Shown one piece after another: positions 16,205-25,636 of a stretch of DNA of 45,859 nucleotides (positions within the stretch are counted from its first letter, which is position 1; each line of letters starts with the position of its first letter). The notes under the pieces were generated by a model. It ran no database searches, was not told the origin of the DNA, and saw only the letters and a program-made list of their open reading frames with translations. The stretch lies in the NCBI GenBank assembly GCA_945877515.1, contig CAMCSE010000012.1, positions 1-45,859 on the forward strand, written 5' to 3'. Source of the stretch: an uncultured Clostridia bacterium (GTDB lineage: Bacteria; Bacillota; Clostridia; Oscillospirales; Oscillospiraceae). The position numbers were made by a program, and so were the translations under genes.

Positions 16205-17965
16205 TTATTTCTTCTTTCTTTTCTGCGCTTCGTCCAGCATCTCCTGCATGATCTGCATACGCAGAGCGTCCTCATCGATCGCATCATCGTCTGCCGCCAT
16301 CGCCGCATACTTAGCCTTGGTCTTAGACATCTTGTTCAGTGTCACCATGACTACAGAAATGACCAGGATCACCGATCCGATAATGATAGCCGCGGTTATG
16401 GCAAATTGCTTCCCCGTAACGCCCCAGCGGGAGCCGCGTCCGGTGATCTGATAAGCCGTCCCATTGGCATCTGTAAGCGTCGCATCCACACCGTAAGCCG
16501 CAGACAATGACTCCGGTATTACCGCGTTTTCCATGCCGACACCCTCCGCATTGATGCCCACATAGTATTTTGTCCGTTTACTTATGCTGGCCAGCGAGAA
16601 CCATGCGTAGCCCTCATCATCAACCACCGAGGTCTGCACGGCGTCCGTGCCCTGATAAAGCGTTGCATACTGGCGGGCATTGTCCACCTTTACGCCGACG
16701 GTCACATCAAAATCCGTATTGTCCGCGAAATCCACCCGAAACACCTGGTCACTCTCAATGCCGGCCTTCTCGGAGTCTGTTTCCGTCACAGACGCTCCCA
16801 GCTTATAAGATCCTGAGTAATCCTTGTCCGTGGCGTTGGCCGCGTCGATCTTCCAGCGAGAGCCGTCCTCCGCACGGATGGTAATGGTCGCATCTTCACC
16901 GCCAAAACGAGAGAGGTCTTTGCCCGAGATCTCCCCACTTTCCGGCTGAATGATGACCTCCAACACACCGTCCGCACCATCATCGCGCGCTTTATCCACG
17001 GTGTCCTTCAAATCTGACCACCCCTGCTTGTCCGTGATCGTGGCAGTAATGGTCGTTGTCTCTTTCCCGCCGTCGTTTTCTTTCTTGACGGAGATGGTAC
17101 TGCTCTTATTTTCAGAAACGGTGGTCTGCGCGCCGCGGCTTCCGCCGGTGGTCGTACTGCCGGCAGGCGGCGTTGTTGTCACACTGTCCGCGGAAAAGGA
17201 TGTATCGCCCTGCCGTATGCTCTCCAGCAGCGCATCCGCCACCGTCTGATCGCCGGAATCCGTATACACCGTATCAATGCTTTCACAGCCCTTGAACGCA
17301 TACTCTCCCGACGCGGAAATGGTAGACGAAAGCAAGACCTCCGTCAGCGCGGAGCAGCCGTAGAACGTCCACGTGGGCACTCCGGCCAACCGCGCCGACA
17401 GCGTCGCCCGCACCAGTCCCGTGCAATAGGCGAACACGGACACGCCCATGCTGCTTACCGATGCCGGCACTGTGATCGCCGCAAGAGATGCGCACCGGTA
17501 AAACGCCATGCTGCCGATGGTCGTAAGGGAATACGGCAGCGTCACGGCGGTCAGCTTCTCGCAGGCGCGGAACGCACACTCTCCGATCTCGGTCACGCCG
17601 CTGCCCAGGCGGACCGTCAGCAGCTCCGCACACTCGGCAAAGGCATAGTCGCCAACGCGGGTCACACTGTCCGGCAGCGTCACGGCAGTCAGCTCTTCGC
17701 ATCCATAAAATGCCAGATCGCCCACAGAGGTCAGCCCACCGGGCAATGACACAGCGGTGATCTGCTGCCGCAGATCATACCACGGTGACATCTCGCTCTC
17801 CGGAAAATCCGTCATCTCGCCGCTGCCGGTAATGGTCAGCGTCCCGCCGCTGAAGCTCCACTTCAGGTCATCGCCGCAGACGCCGCCCTCCTCCGCATAC
17901 GCGGGGAGGGTCAGCGTGAGCGTCAGCAGAAGGATTAGTAACGTTGCTATCCCGCTTCTTTTCAT
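16205..17965 (-). CDS. BspA-type leucine-rich-repeat membrane protein
   Basis: 586 residues from ATG 17963-17965 (GAGGAAG site), overlapping the previous gene by 4 bp; an upstream in-frame start at 18145 lies deep in that gene and is rejected. A signal peptide (LLILLLTLTLTLPAYA) is followed by seven 23-residue LRR_5 repeats (pattern LPxxVTxIGxxAFxxCxxL), residues ~85-240. A Ser/Thr/Gly linker, a ~250-residue beta-rich domain and a C-terminal helix (ITAAIIIGSVILVISVVMV) come next, ending in a 45-residue acidic/basic cytoplasmic tail finishing QKRKKK. BspA repeats bind host matrix proteins or other cells. The protein would sit in the membrane with the LRRs outside and the tail free to contact cytoplasmic partners. 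Confidence 0.85.
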   Translation of the reverse strand: MKRSGIATLLILLLTLTLTLPAYAEEGGVCGDDLKWSFSGGTLTITGSGEMTDFPESEMSPWYDLRQQITAVSLPGGLTSVGDLAFYGCEELTAVTLPDSVTRVGDYAFAECAELLTVRLGSGVTEIGECAFRACEKLTAVTLPYSLTTIGSMAFYRCASLAAITVPASVSSMGVSVFAYCTGLVRATLSARLAGVPTWTFYGCSALTEVLLSSTISASGEYAFKGCESIDTVYTDSGDQTVADALLESIRQGDTSFSADSVTTTPPAGSTTTGGSRGAQTTVSENKSSTISVKKENDGGKETTTITATITDKQGWSDLKDTVDKARDDGADGVLEVIIQPESGEISGKDLSRFGGEDATITIRAEDGSRWKIDAANATDKDYSGSYKLGASVTETDSEKAGIESDQVFRVDFADNTDFDVTVGVKVDNARQYATLYQGTDAVQTSVVDDEGYAWFSLASISKRTKYYVGINAEGVGMENAVIPESLSAAYGVDATLTDANGTAYQITGRGSRWGVTGKQFAITAAIIIGSVILVISVVMVTLNKMSKTKAKYAAMAADDDAIDEDALRMQIMQEMLDEAQKRKKK

Positions 17966-18729
17966 ACAGCTTCCTCGATTTCTCTTGCCGGCAACTTGCC
18001 AATTATGGCCAGCAGCATTTCTTTGATCGTAGGCTTCCTTCCATATATCTTCTGGAAGTGGAAAAACAGTATCACTATGCCGGTCGCACAAATTACGACC
18101 GTCCACAGGCGCGGTGCCGGAATCCAAAGGAAAAATGGTTTCCAATCAATCGGAATCTCTCGAAGCCATGCTGCTATGTAGCGAATAACGGCATACCAAA
18201 TCATATAGAGTTCCCAAAGCATTCCTTTCGCAATCCGTCTCTTTTCAAATCGGAGCAGTACGATCAATACGATTGTGTTTGCAATAATTTCAAACTCGCG
18301 GCAAGGAAAGTGAATGGCCTTTCCCGTGTCAGTAAAGAACAGGATAACACCCGTACAGCATCCTTGGAAGATACACGCGACCTTGGATAGAATGTGCAGA
18401 ACACATATGCCCGCAGCCGACATATCGCCGATCGTGCCGTAGTCCTTTTTCAATATTTTGGTCAGCAGCCAGATGCTGAGCAGGATCATGAGCGGAACGC
18501 CATACCAGCAGCCTCCACCCCAGTACCCCAATGCGATACGAGCTGTAACTCGGTCGCCTACATTCCCAAAAACAGCATGCACAGCATACAGCAGTATAAC
18601 CTGCCACAAGGCAAGGTCATAATACTTGCGCCGCAGCAGGCAGCATAGAAGAGCCGCCGCCATAGCGATTAGAACGTAGGAGTTCAGGTAATATACACGG
18701 ATGAATTCCAATACTTCAACAAAACTCAT
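17962..18729 (-). CDS. Lgt-like integral membrane protein
   Basis: About 255 residues, seven predicted helices. It resembles prolipoprotein diacylglyceryl transferase: GYWGGGCWYGVPL aligns with the HGG-type loop, SKVACIFQGCCTG with the GRxxCFxxGCCxG motif, and FPCREFEIIANTIVL with the PxQxYExxxN region, then YAVIRYIAAWLRE. The conserved His of the HGG loop is not visible, so activity is doubtful. I prefer ATG 18727-18729, since the AAGGAG site is only 2 nt from the alternative ATG at 18735. Lgt normally lipidates a Cys in a lipobox, but I see no convincing lipobox in this locus. It could modify another surface substrate or act as a chaperone; this is open. Confidence 0.72.
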   Translation of the reverse strand: MSFVEVLEFIRVYYLNSYVLIAMAAALLCCLLRRKYYDLALWQVILLYAVHAVFGNVGDRVTARIALGYWGGGCWYGVPLMILLSIWLLTKILKKDYGTIGDMSAAGICVLHILSKVACIFQGCCTGVILFFTDTGKAIHFPCREFEIIANTIVLIVLLRFEKRRIAKGMLWELYMIWYAVIRYIAAWLREIPIDWKPFFLWIPAPRLWTVVICATGIVILFFHFQKIYGRKPTIKEMLLAIIGKLPAREIEEAV

Positions 18730-18750
18730 GCCCATTGCTCCTTTTTTGTT

Positions 18751-18794
18751 TTTCCTATTGACATTCCGCCATACGGCGAAATATCAATAGGAAA
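18751..18794 (-). promoter_or_regulatory. Intercistronic hairpin before the Lgt-like gene
   Basis: TTTCCTATTGA (18751-18761) and TCAATAGGAAA (18784-18794) pair perfectly and enclose a smaller CGCC/GGCG stem. On the transcript it is followed by A-rich sequence and the AAGGAG of the Lgt-like gene, not a U-run, so a processing or stability element is more likely than a terminator. Confidence 0.6.
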
Positions 18795-18803
18795 TGCTGT
18801 TTA

Positions 18804-21800
18804 TTACCATGTCACAGCACCAGCATCACTGTTTTCCCTTGTACTTAGTTTGATTGTGATCGCCTGCTGAACGCTTAACTGATACTCCGTCGCACCCATC
18901 GCAATCTTTAGCGTGTCAATCGTATGCGGTGTGCCTCTCCATTGATCATTTCCTCGAGATCCATATTCCGCATCGTCTCCGCTATCTCCCTTAATCTTCC
19001 CATAGGGCATAGCTGTAGACTGCCCGGTTTTCTGATCAAATGTATACGTCTTTTTATAGGTGGTTCCTATGGCGTCACCAAGCGCACCAACGAACACAAC
19101 ATCTACTGTGCTGTTTTGGAAATATGTAGAATCAAGATTCTCCAGCACAATCTTTATTTGCGGATAATACCAATTGCTACTATCTCTTTGCCACCACACC
19201 GAAGCGCTATATGGAGATGCCTCCAATGCAACGTTTTCAGTTGTTGCAATCTGATTCCTGTCAAAATCTTTAACTTGCACAGCTGAACAGGAAGCTTGCC
19301 CTTTCTCCCAATAGTACTGCTTGATATAGAAAAGTTGCACATCGGGCGCACTCCACCTAACTTCGAACTGCGGGCACATCTCAGACGCACGCCCTCCATC
19401 CTTGTACTGCAGCGAAGCCTTTGCTCCCTGCGCAGTACTGGCTGTATACGGTTCACCGTCCAGCATAAATGTGACCGTGCAGGTTTCATAGGGGCCCGCC
19501 TGCTGGAAATTCAACGTGCCGATGTCATATACTGTGGCATCATTCTGGCGGCTGCTTCCTACCGCGTCCACGATAACCCCTGCACTGAGGTTACTCGCCG
19601 TATAACCGTAAGTATCCATCGACACCTTATCACTGTTGAGCCGATAAGCTACCTTCACAGCGCCGATCTCCGCTTGGATCGGCTCATGCTCGTAATCCTC
19701 AATGGTAACCGTCATGTCGTCTACGGGATGGTTGGTCATAAACGTCCCTGTGAATGCGTTTCCACCCGCATGACTCGTTCCAGCCAATGTGACACGAACA
19801 TAGTTCACCACTTTGGTTCGGATATGCTCCGCGCTCAGATCGATCGTCACACCTTCTTCGCCGTAGTACACCTTGTTGTAGTACACACCGTAGAGCGTGA
19901 TCGCCTCCAGCGACCACTCGCCCTCCTGCGAAACGTCCGCTGTATCCGGAATAGCAAATATCCACTCCGTTACAGTTTTCCCATCGCGCTCCGTTGTCTC
20001 GCCCATAGTGACCTGTGTCTTATCTTCAGCGGTGTTCTCCACAACAATGCGTTTCCCTGCCTGGTTCTTCAAGGTAGCTGTTATGTTCGACGCCGCATTG
20101 GAATACGCCAGCTCCACAGATACCACGCCGTTCTTATTCGGGCAGAACTGATATGTCTCTGTCGTACTGCCGTAGTAGGACACGTCATCCGGCGGCATAA
20201 CCTGAATATTGGGTGCAGAAGTAGCCGCCTTAATATCGCTGGTCTTGCCATCCGCCCTGACAGTTACCTTGGTAAAGCTATATGTGCCCGCAGTCGTAAT
20301 CAGGAAATCTCCGGTATAGCTTTCCGTCGCTTCATTCCATGCCAGCACAGCATCCAGGCCATCCTTATCACTGCCGGCTTTTCCGTAGTACAGATTAACA
20401 CCTGTAAGTTCTCTGATCTCATTACCGCTGTTGTCATAGATGCGGGTAGAGACATTCAGCGTCACAGAATCTGCTCCCAGCTTTGCCTTGTCGAACACAA
20501 ATCTGGTCGGCAGCGCATCTGCCTTGACTGTCTGGAGCTTCGCCAACGTATCAGCACTGGCGGAGATCGACGTGCTCGTTTTCAGTCCCAGCAGCAGTTC
20601 CAATGTGGGCTGCAAGCTTTCCTGTACTTCATAGAACTCGCCATCAAGGCTTACATATTTCATCGTAAAGATTCCCGATGTATTGAACGTTGCTGTCCCT
20701 TTCCACACTCCCTTATCCAACTTAAAGGTGACCATAACATTACGCCCCTCAGCGTCCTCAAACACACCCTTCAAGCTGTTGGGCATTTCTTCACTGGAAG
20801 AGAACCCCAAAGTCATATTCGTACTGAAGGACGAATTTGCCGTCATGATCTTCGCACGGTTCTTACCTGCGGGCAGTGCATCGCACGACAAGCTATTCAC
20901 ACTGCTGCCGCTCACTTTAACATAGACCGGCTCCTGATTCAGATCGTACTCTACACCGTCTACCCAAACTGTACGCAGCACATAGTTGCCCGGCTTATCA
21001 AAGATGATCTCACCGCTCCAATTTGCGCCGCCTCCCGCCAGCTGCACCTCATCCTGCTGTACGCCTTGCGTCGCACTGATAGCTCTGATAAATCTGACAT
21101 GGACATTTTTCGGAGTAACGCCGTCCACGACAACATGCAGTGTAGTCTTCGCCGCCTCATCCTTTTTATACTCAAAGCTATCCTTCGTCACGCTGGCCGT
21201 TACCGCGATTTTGTCATCCATCACCGGCTCGTATTCGACAGACTCGTTTGGATCATAGGGTTTATAAACCGTCTCTGTTGTCGTTCCCTCACTCCCATCC
21301 TCGTTTGTCGTCTTTGTTATCGTTGTGATCTTGGATGCCACATAACTGCCAAACTGGATATTCAGATTGCCCTGAATATCGCCGCTGGCCAGAACCATTT
21401 GGTTGCCCAGCTTTGTGCCGTCAAGGTATACAATAGCTGTAATGCGCGTAGCTGCATTTTTAACGAGCGCGGTCAAGGCATATACATCCTTTCCATCACT
21501 GCCTACGCCCAGACTGATTGCCTTGCTCTTGTCCAACGTCAATGGTACGGTCACTTTGCCGTTTTCGGCATAGTAATGCTCGGTATCCATGGTAGCTGCG
21601 CCTATAAGCTTGCCATCTGCATCAATAAAGGCCACACGCATAGATTCCAGCAGCTCAAGGAATCGGCTTTGATCCGTAGGATTCTTCGCGTAGAAAATAT
21701 AGCAGCTTCCTCCACCCTGTGTGGTACTGGTTCCCTCAATGGATTCGTAAGGCGCCATCTGTTCGTCGTCCCAGACTCTGTTCACACCCTCGTACCCTAC

Positions 21801-23663
21801 AACAATTTCTTTAGGAACAGAACGCTCTTTGTACTTCAGGTCCTGCGGAAGCTGTCCCCCGTTTGCCATTTTTATCTGTTCCTCAAAGTTCTCCTCCTCG
21901 CCATTCTCTGTGATCACATAGTATTTCCCATCATCTTTAAGGATAACAACCGCTTGCCCTTTCTTCCCTTCAACAGTGAATGTAGCCTCATACGTTGGAT
22001 ATTCTTTACCGTCGCTTCCAGTCATCGTAATCGGCTCTTGCACTGTCTTGGTAAGCACAGCCCCCTCCAATGTCAGGTATGCCCGAACTGGATCGGTAAC
22101 CGTGGTTGTCTTTCCATCCTCAGAGGTTGATGTTATCTGTTCAACGGTTGTCGGAGACCCCGCGTTGGTACGTAGCCACATATCCACCGCCAGTGCATAG
22201 GTGTCCTGCGCTGTCGGAGTGCCTCCTTTGAATGAATCCGGCTTCATATCCTGAATCGCCTGAAGATCTGTCTCCGCACTGCCCTTTCCCTCGGCGCTGG
22301 TCGACATTATTGCATTAAGAGAGTGTGTTCCCATAAACTTAACAGTGACCGTCACCGGTGCATTCATATCTGCGCCAGTGCGCTTTTCCAGCTTGTAGAG
22401 TGCTGAACCCTCATGCAAAACCGCAAAAAGCGATTTTTCGTTCATGAGTTCCAACGCTCTCGCCAGGCCCAAATTCTTAAGTTTCGTTCCGTTCAGCGTT
22501 ACCTCATTGATATCACAGAGCCAATTTACAAGGCCATTTATATTTTTCCAATAAACTGTGCCGCCATTCTGCTGATAATACGCCCAATACGCCAAGCTCT
22601 TGTCCTTTTCCTTTGCTGTTAAATCAGAGTAATCGCCCTTTTCACTGGTTTTAAGGTATCCTTGAAGATTCCTATATTCCCCGCAAAATTCGTCAAGGTT
22701 CGTAATTGTTTCCTTTACGCTTTTGTCAAGGCTGCCATCATTGTATGCCTGTACAAGCGTCTCCACCGTATACCCAGCGTCTTCCTCACCGGTCTGGATC
22801 ATGGTGATCATATTTACCATTTGTACATAACTCTCGCCCTCAACATTGATAACGTTATCTCTATAGTAGACTAGCATATTGTACAGATTTTGGATGTACC
22901 CAGACACATCCATATTGTTCAGATTCTGGCTCGAATCCGCTTTGCATGTTGCATAAGCTCCCATCAAGCCTTCCAGTGCGGGGACAAATGTTTTGCCTGG
23001 CTCGTTTGTTTTGTCGGTCATTTTGATATAGTTGTTTTTTGCTGTCGCCAGACTACTGCGAACCTCGGACGCCATTTCTCTGAAAGTCCCAGTGCCTTCC
23101 AAGTTCTCATACTGCACCGTAGAAATCGCTCTCACGCCTAAATGGTTATCGTCTGTATCTACAAGGAATTTCCCCGAAACCTTTTCAAAGTAGGTAAAGC
23201 GGAAATCATCATTTGTCACCATACCCGTCACACGACCATCCTCACCATAACCTACACCAAAGAGAGGGTTAGAGAGCAAGCCGGTAGTACCATTCAGCGC
23301 AGCCGGGCGCAACGTAACATTGGCCAAGCCATAAGAAGGATCTGACAAATTGACAAGGTTTCCCCATGTGGTGTTGGCCCTTACCATATTGCTGTCCGCA
23401 CCTGTGGAATCTCCTGCCGCAGACCTGTCAGGAGCTGCTCCAGTGCCATTTGCCATGGCAATCTCGAGAGAGCCATTGGCTGCAACAGTAGTATCAATAC
23501 TGGAGACCTCCGGGCTGGCAGACAGTGTAATCCAAGCGTAGGTCGCAGAAGCCGCAGAAATGATGGCTATCGCAAGCATCATCGCGGCAGCAAATATCTT
23601 CTCTCTTTTTCTCGGCAGTTCATTTCTGTACTGTTCAATTCTCGCTGTGGTTTCAGCTTTCAT
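18804..23663 (-). CDS. Giant TasA-like surface protein with Ig-like repeats
   Basis: 1,619 residues from ATG 23661-23663 (GGGAGGT site). A SipW-type signal (IAIISAASATYAWITLSASP) is followed by a TasA-like head of about 780 residues. This head contains the same landmarks as the two smaller subunits (NGSLEIA, TTWGNLVNLS, DGRVTG, VRAIST, GGGSCYIF, MRVAFID, RITAIVYLDG, GNLNIQFGS), interrupted by an inserted, largely helical segment. The rest, to the C-terminus, is a chain of at least four or five Ig-like beta-sandwich repeats, each with the pattern WxGxxxFxxxGxYxxxxVxxDGxxY. No sortase motif or transmembrane tail is seen. A long stalk-like subunit or tip protein incorporated into a TasA-like fibre is a reasonable inference. 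Base composition is visibly more AT-rich than in the flanks. Confidence 0.82.
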   Translation of the reverse strand: MKAETTARIEQYRNELPRKREKIFAAAMMLAIAIISAASATYAWITLSASPEVSSIDTTVAANGSLEIAMANGTGAAPDRSAAGDSTGADSNMVRANTTWGNLVNLSDPSYGLANVTLRPAALNGTTGLLSNPLFGVGYGEDGRVTGMVTNDDFRFTYFEKVSGKFLVDTDDNHLGVRAISTVQYENLEGTGTFREMASEVRSSLATAKNNYIKMTDKTNEPGKTFVPALEGLMGAYATCKADSSQNLNNMDVSGYIQNLYNMLVYYRDNVINVEGESYVQMVNMITMIQTGEEDAGYTVETLVQAYNDGSLDKSVKETITNLDEFCGEYRNLQGYLKTSEKGDYSDLTAKEKDKSLAYWAYYQQNGGTVYWKNINGLVNWLCDINEVTLNGTKLKNLGLARALELMNEKSLFAVLHEGSALYKLEKRTGADMNAPVTVTVKFMGTHSLNAIMSTSAEGKGSAETDLQAIQDMKPDSFKGGTPTAQDTYALAVDMWLRTNAGSPTTVEQITSTSEDGKTTTVTDPVRAYLTLEGAVLTKTVQEPITMTGSDGKEYPTYEATFTVEGKKGQAVVILKDDGKYYVITENGEEENFEEQIKMANGGQLPQDLKYKERSVPKEIVVGYEGVNRVWDDEQMAPYESIEGTSTTQGGGSCYIFYAKNPTDQSRFLELLESMRVAFIDADGKLIGAATMDTEHYYAENGKVTVPLTLDKSKAISLGVGSDGKDVYALTALVKNAATRITAIVYLDGTKLGNQMVLASGDIQGNLNIQFGSYVASKITTITKTTNEDGSEGTTTETVYKPYDPNESVEYEPVMDDKIAVTASVTKDSFEYKKDEAAKTTLHVVVDGVTPKNVHVRFIRAISATQGVQQDEVQLAGGGANWSGEIIFDKPGNYVLRTVWVDGVEYDLNQEPVYVKVSGSSVNSLSCDALPAGKNRAKIMTANSSFSTNMTLGFSSSEEMPNSLKGVFEDAEGRNVMVTFKLDKGVWKGTATFNTSGIFTMKYVSLDGEFYEVQESLQPTLELLLGLKTSTSISASADTLAKLQTVKADALPTRFVFDKAKLGADSVTLNVSTRIYDNSGNEIRELTGVNLYYGKAGSDKDGLDAVLAWNEATESYTGDFLITTAGTYSFTKVTVRADGKTSDIKAATSAPNIQVMPPDDVSYYGSTTETYQFCPNKNGVVSVELAYSNAASNITATLKNQAGKRIVVENTAEDKTQVTMGETTERDGKTVTEWIFAIPDTADVSQEGEWSLEAITLYGVYYNKVYYGEEGVTIDLSAEHIRTKVVNYVRVTLAGTSHAGGNAFTGTFMTNHPVDDMTVTIEDYEHEPIQAEIGAVKVAYRLNSDKVSMDTYGYTASNLSAGVIVDAVGSSRQNDATVYDIGTLNFQQAGPYETCTVTFMLDGEPYTASTAQGAKASLQYKDGGRASEMCPQFEVRWSAPDVQLFYIKQYYWEKGQASCSAVQVKDFDRNQIATTENVALEASPYSASVWWQRDSSNWYYPQIKIVLENLDSTYFQNSTVDVVFVGALGDAIGTTYKKTYTFDQKTGQSTAMPYGKIKGDSGDDAEYGSRGNDQWRGTPHTIDTLKIAMGATEYQLSVQQAITIKLSTRENSDAGAVTW

Positions 23664-23777
23664 AACAGCTACCTCCCAGATGCGGTTTTCTGCTCATGCT
23701 CTCTCCCATGCGGCATTTCCCCGCGTAGCCAGCATCTGCCAGCGGATCATACGCCTGCTTTGTTCTATGTCGATCAC

Positions 23778-25625
23778 TCATAGCGCGTCTGCCCCCTTGC
23801 GCTGTTCTCTCCGCCGGCGGCGGGCTTCCTCGCGCTGTCTTGCGTCCTCCGCACGGCGTCGCTCGTCCTCCGCACGCAGGCGCAGCCTGCTCTCTCTGTT
23901 TTCAGTGAAAACGCCCACCTCATCCAGGTATGGCTGCAGGACGGCCATATCCCGCGCCATCTGCTCCTGCTGGGCGCGTTCCTCCGCCTCCTGCTGCTTC
24001 AGCAGTTCCTCGGCGCGGCGGGCTTCCTCTTCCTGCCGGCGGCGCTCCGCTTCCGCTTTCTTTTCCTGACGGATACGGTCCTTCTCCGCCTTTTCCTCCC
24101 GGAGCAGGCGCTCCTTTTCCTCCTGGCGGCGGCGCTCCATGCGCTCGGCAGCCTCCTGCTTACGCTGCTGCGTCTCCTCCAGCAGACGGGCTGCATCCGC
24201 AAAATCCTCCTGCTGCTTGACGGCCTTGGCCGCCTCTGCCGCCGCTTCCCGCTGGGACAAACGGTCGGCCAGTTCCTCGTTGAAGCGGCGCAGTTCCTTC
24301 TTCAAAAGGCCGCTGCGGCGGCGATCCTCGATCTCCCGCTCCATCTTCTCCTGCTGGAGGCGGGCCTCCTCTGCGGCCTTCTCCTGACGGATACGCTCCC
24401 GCTCGGCCTCCCGCTGCTGACGCAGACGCTCCTTCTCAGCGGCCTTCTCCGCCTTGATGCGTTCCTGCTCCGCCTTTTTCCGCTGTGCCTGCTCCTCCAC
24501 CAGACGGCGGCGCTCCGCCGCCTCCTCCTGCATGAGCTGTTGCTTTGTCAACTCCTCGATCAGCACCTTGCGGATCTCCACATCGGGGAGATCGTAGTCC
24601 TCGGTCAGCTCCTCCACGATCTGCTTGATGAATTTCGGCTTCAGTGTCTGATGCCGACCCTTGATCGCCGCAGGCACCTGCCGATCCTCCGGATCTTCCA
24701 GATAGCCCTTGAGAACCAGGTAGTTAAACATAATGTTGTGGTAGATGTCCTGCTGAAATCTCTCGTTGATCTCCGGCGCCTGCTCCACCACCTTGATGGT
24801 ATAGCCGATTTCGTCGTACTGCCGCAGAAACTCCATCAGCTTGACGATCTTCCTGTAGTTGGGGTTGCGCTTAAGCACATTGGTCTTGGTGATGGCACCC
24901 TTGACCCGGGGGGTCTTGCTGAGATCCCGGGCGAACTGGCTGCCCATAAACATGCCCAGCACCCGGTAGATACGGGAGATACGGCCGAAGACATCGGCGT
25001 TCTTATCGTCCGTATCCAGCATGCTCTCCACATTGCGGATGTGCAGATACATATCCATGTGCACATGCTCCGTGGCGCTGTCCATGTCCGAGCGCAGCTT
25101 CAGCTTGGCGCCGAACTCGTCGCTCATAGCGCCGAAGAGGGCGTCATGGCGGATCTTTACGAAGTGGTAGGCACTCTCCATGGCCGTATAGACCAGGCGG
25201 TTTTCATAGAGCGCCACCGAGTCCTCCCGGTACTTCTGCATCAGCCGGCTGGGCTGCACATTGCCGGTATGCTCGTCGAAGCCGTCGATCATGGAGGCGT
25301 GCTGGGCCAGATGCCGCACGGTGTCCGCGCCGGCCTTCTTGGCATTGGCCACGTTGACGATCAGCTCCTCCTCCTTGATGACATTCCGGGGCAGGGAGAT
25401 GATGTTCTGGAAGCCCTCCAGGGCCTCCTCGACGGCGTCCACCCAGGTCAGATCCACGGTCTTCTCCACCTTGCGGTTGGAGAACTGGAATTCGTTGTCC
25501 GCCTTGGAGATGCTGTCCATAAAGAACCGGTAGAACTCGCTGCTGCCCAGCGCACGCACCACACTGCGGACATATTTTTGATATAGGGGGTCTATCAGCG
25601 CTTTGCTCTTTCCTGCATCTGCCAT
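23778..25625 (-). CDS. DUF2357-like protein with long coiled coil (McrC-type partner without nuclease)
   Basis: 615 residues, no signal or membrane segment: cytoplasmic. The N-terminal ~340 residues contain TVRHLAQHASMI, PSRLMQKYREDS and YENRLVYTAMES, resembling the DUF2357 domain (PxRxL..ETxxxYENRFV) that precedes a PD-(D/E)xK nuclease in proteins paired with McrB-like ATPases. Here no nuclease motif follows. Instead, residues ~345-615 are an almost uninterrupted Glu/Arg/Lys/Ala-rich coiled coil. It is 11 bp downstream of the AAA+ gene, as McrC-type partners usually are. I infer a stable complex with the ATPase in which DNA cleavage has been replaced by a scaffold or rod. The DUF2357 match is motif-based and needs a profile search. 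Confidence 0.6.
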   Translation of the reverse strand: MADAGKSKALIDPLYQKYVRSVVRALGSSEFYRFFMDSISKADNEFQFSNRKVEKTVDLTWVDAVEEALEGFQNIISLPRNVIKEEELIVNVANAKKAGADTVRHLAQHASMIDGFDEHTGNVQPSRLMQKYREDSVALYENRLVYTAMESAYHFVKIRHDALFGAMSDEFGAKLKLRSDMDSATEHVHMDMYLHIRNVESMLDTDDKNADVFGRISRIYRVLGMFMGSQFARDLSKTPRVKGAITKTNVLKRNPNYRKIVKLMEFLRQYDEIGYTIKVVEQAPEINERFQQDIYHNIMFNYLVLKGYLEDPEDRQVPAAIKGRHQTLKPKFIKQIVEELTEDYDLPDVEIRKVLIEELTKQQLMQEEAAERRRLVEEQAQRKKAEQERIKAEKAAEKERLRQQREAERERIRQEKAAEEARLQQEKMEREIEDRRRSGLLKKELRRFNEELADRLSQREAAAEAAKAVKQQEDFADAARLLEETQQRKQEAAERMERRRQEEKERLLREEKAEKDRIRQEKKAEAERRRQEEEARRAEELLKQQEAEERAQQEQMARDMAVLQPYLDEVGVFTENRESRLRLRAEDERRRAEDARQREEARRRRREQRKGADAL

Positions 25626-25636
25626 GGCGTACCTCG

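Noticed and set aside
19296-22130. A plus-strand frame of about 940 codons opposite the giant TasA-like gene
   Set aside because: Antisense shadow with no start signal and no domain resemblance.
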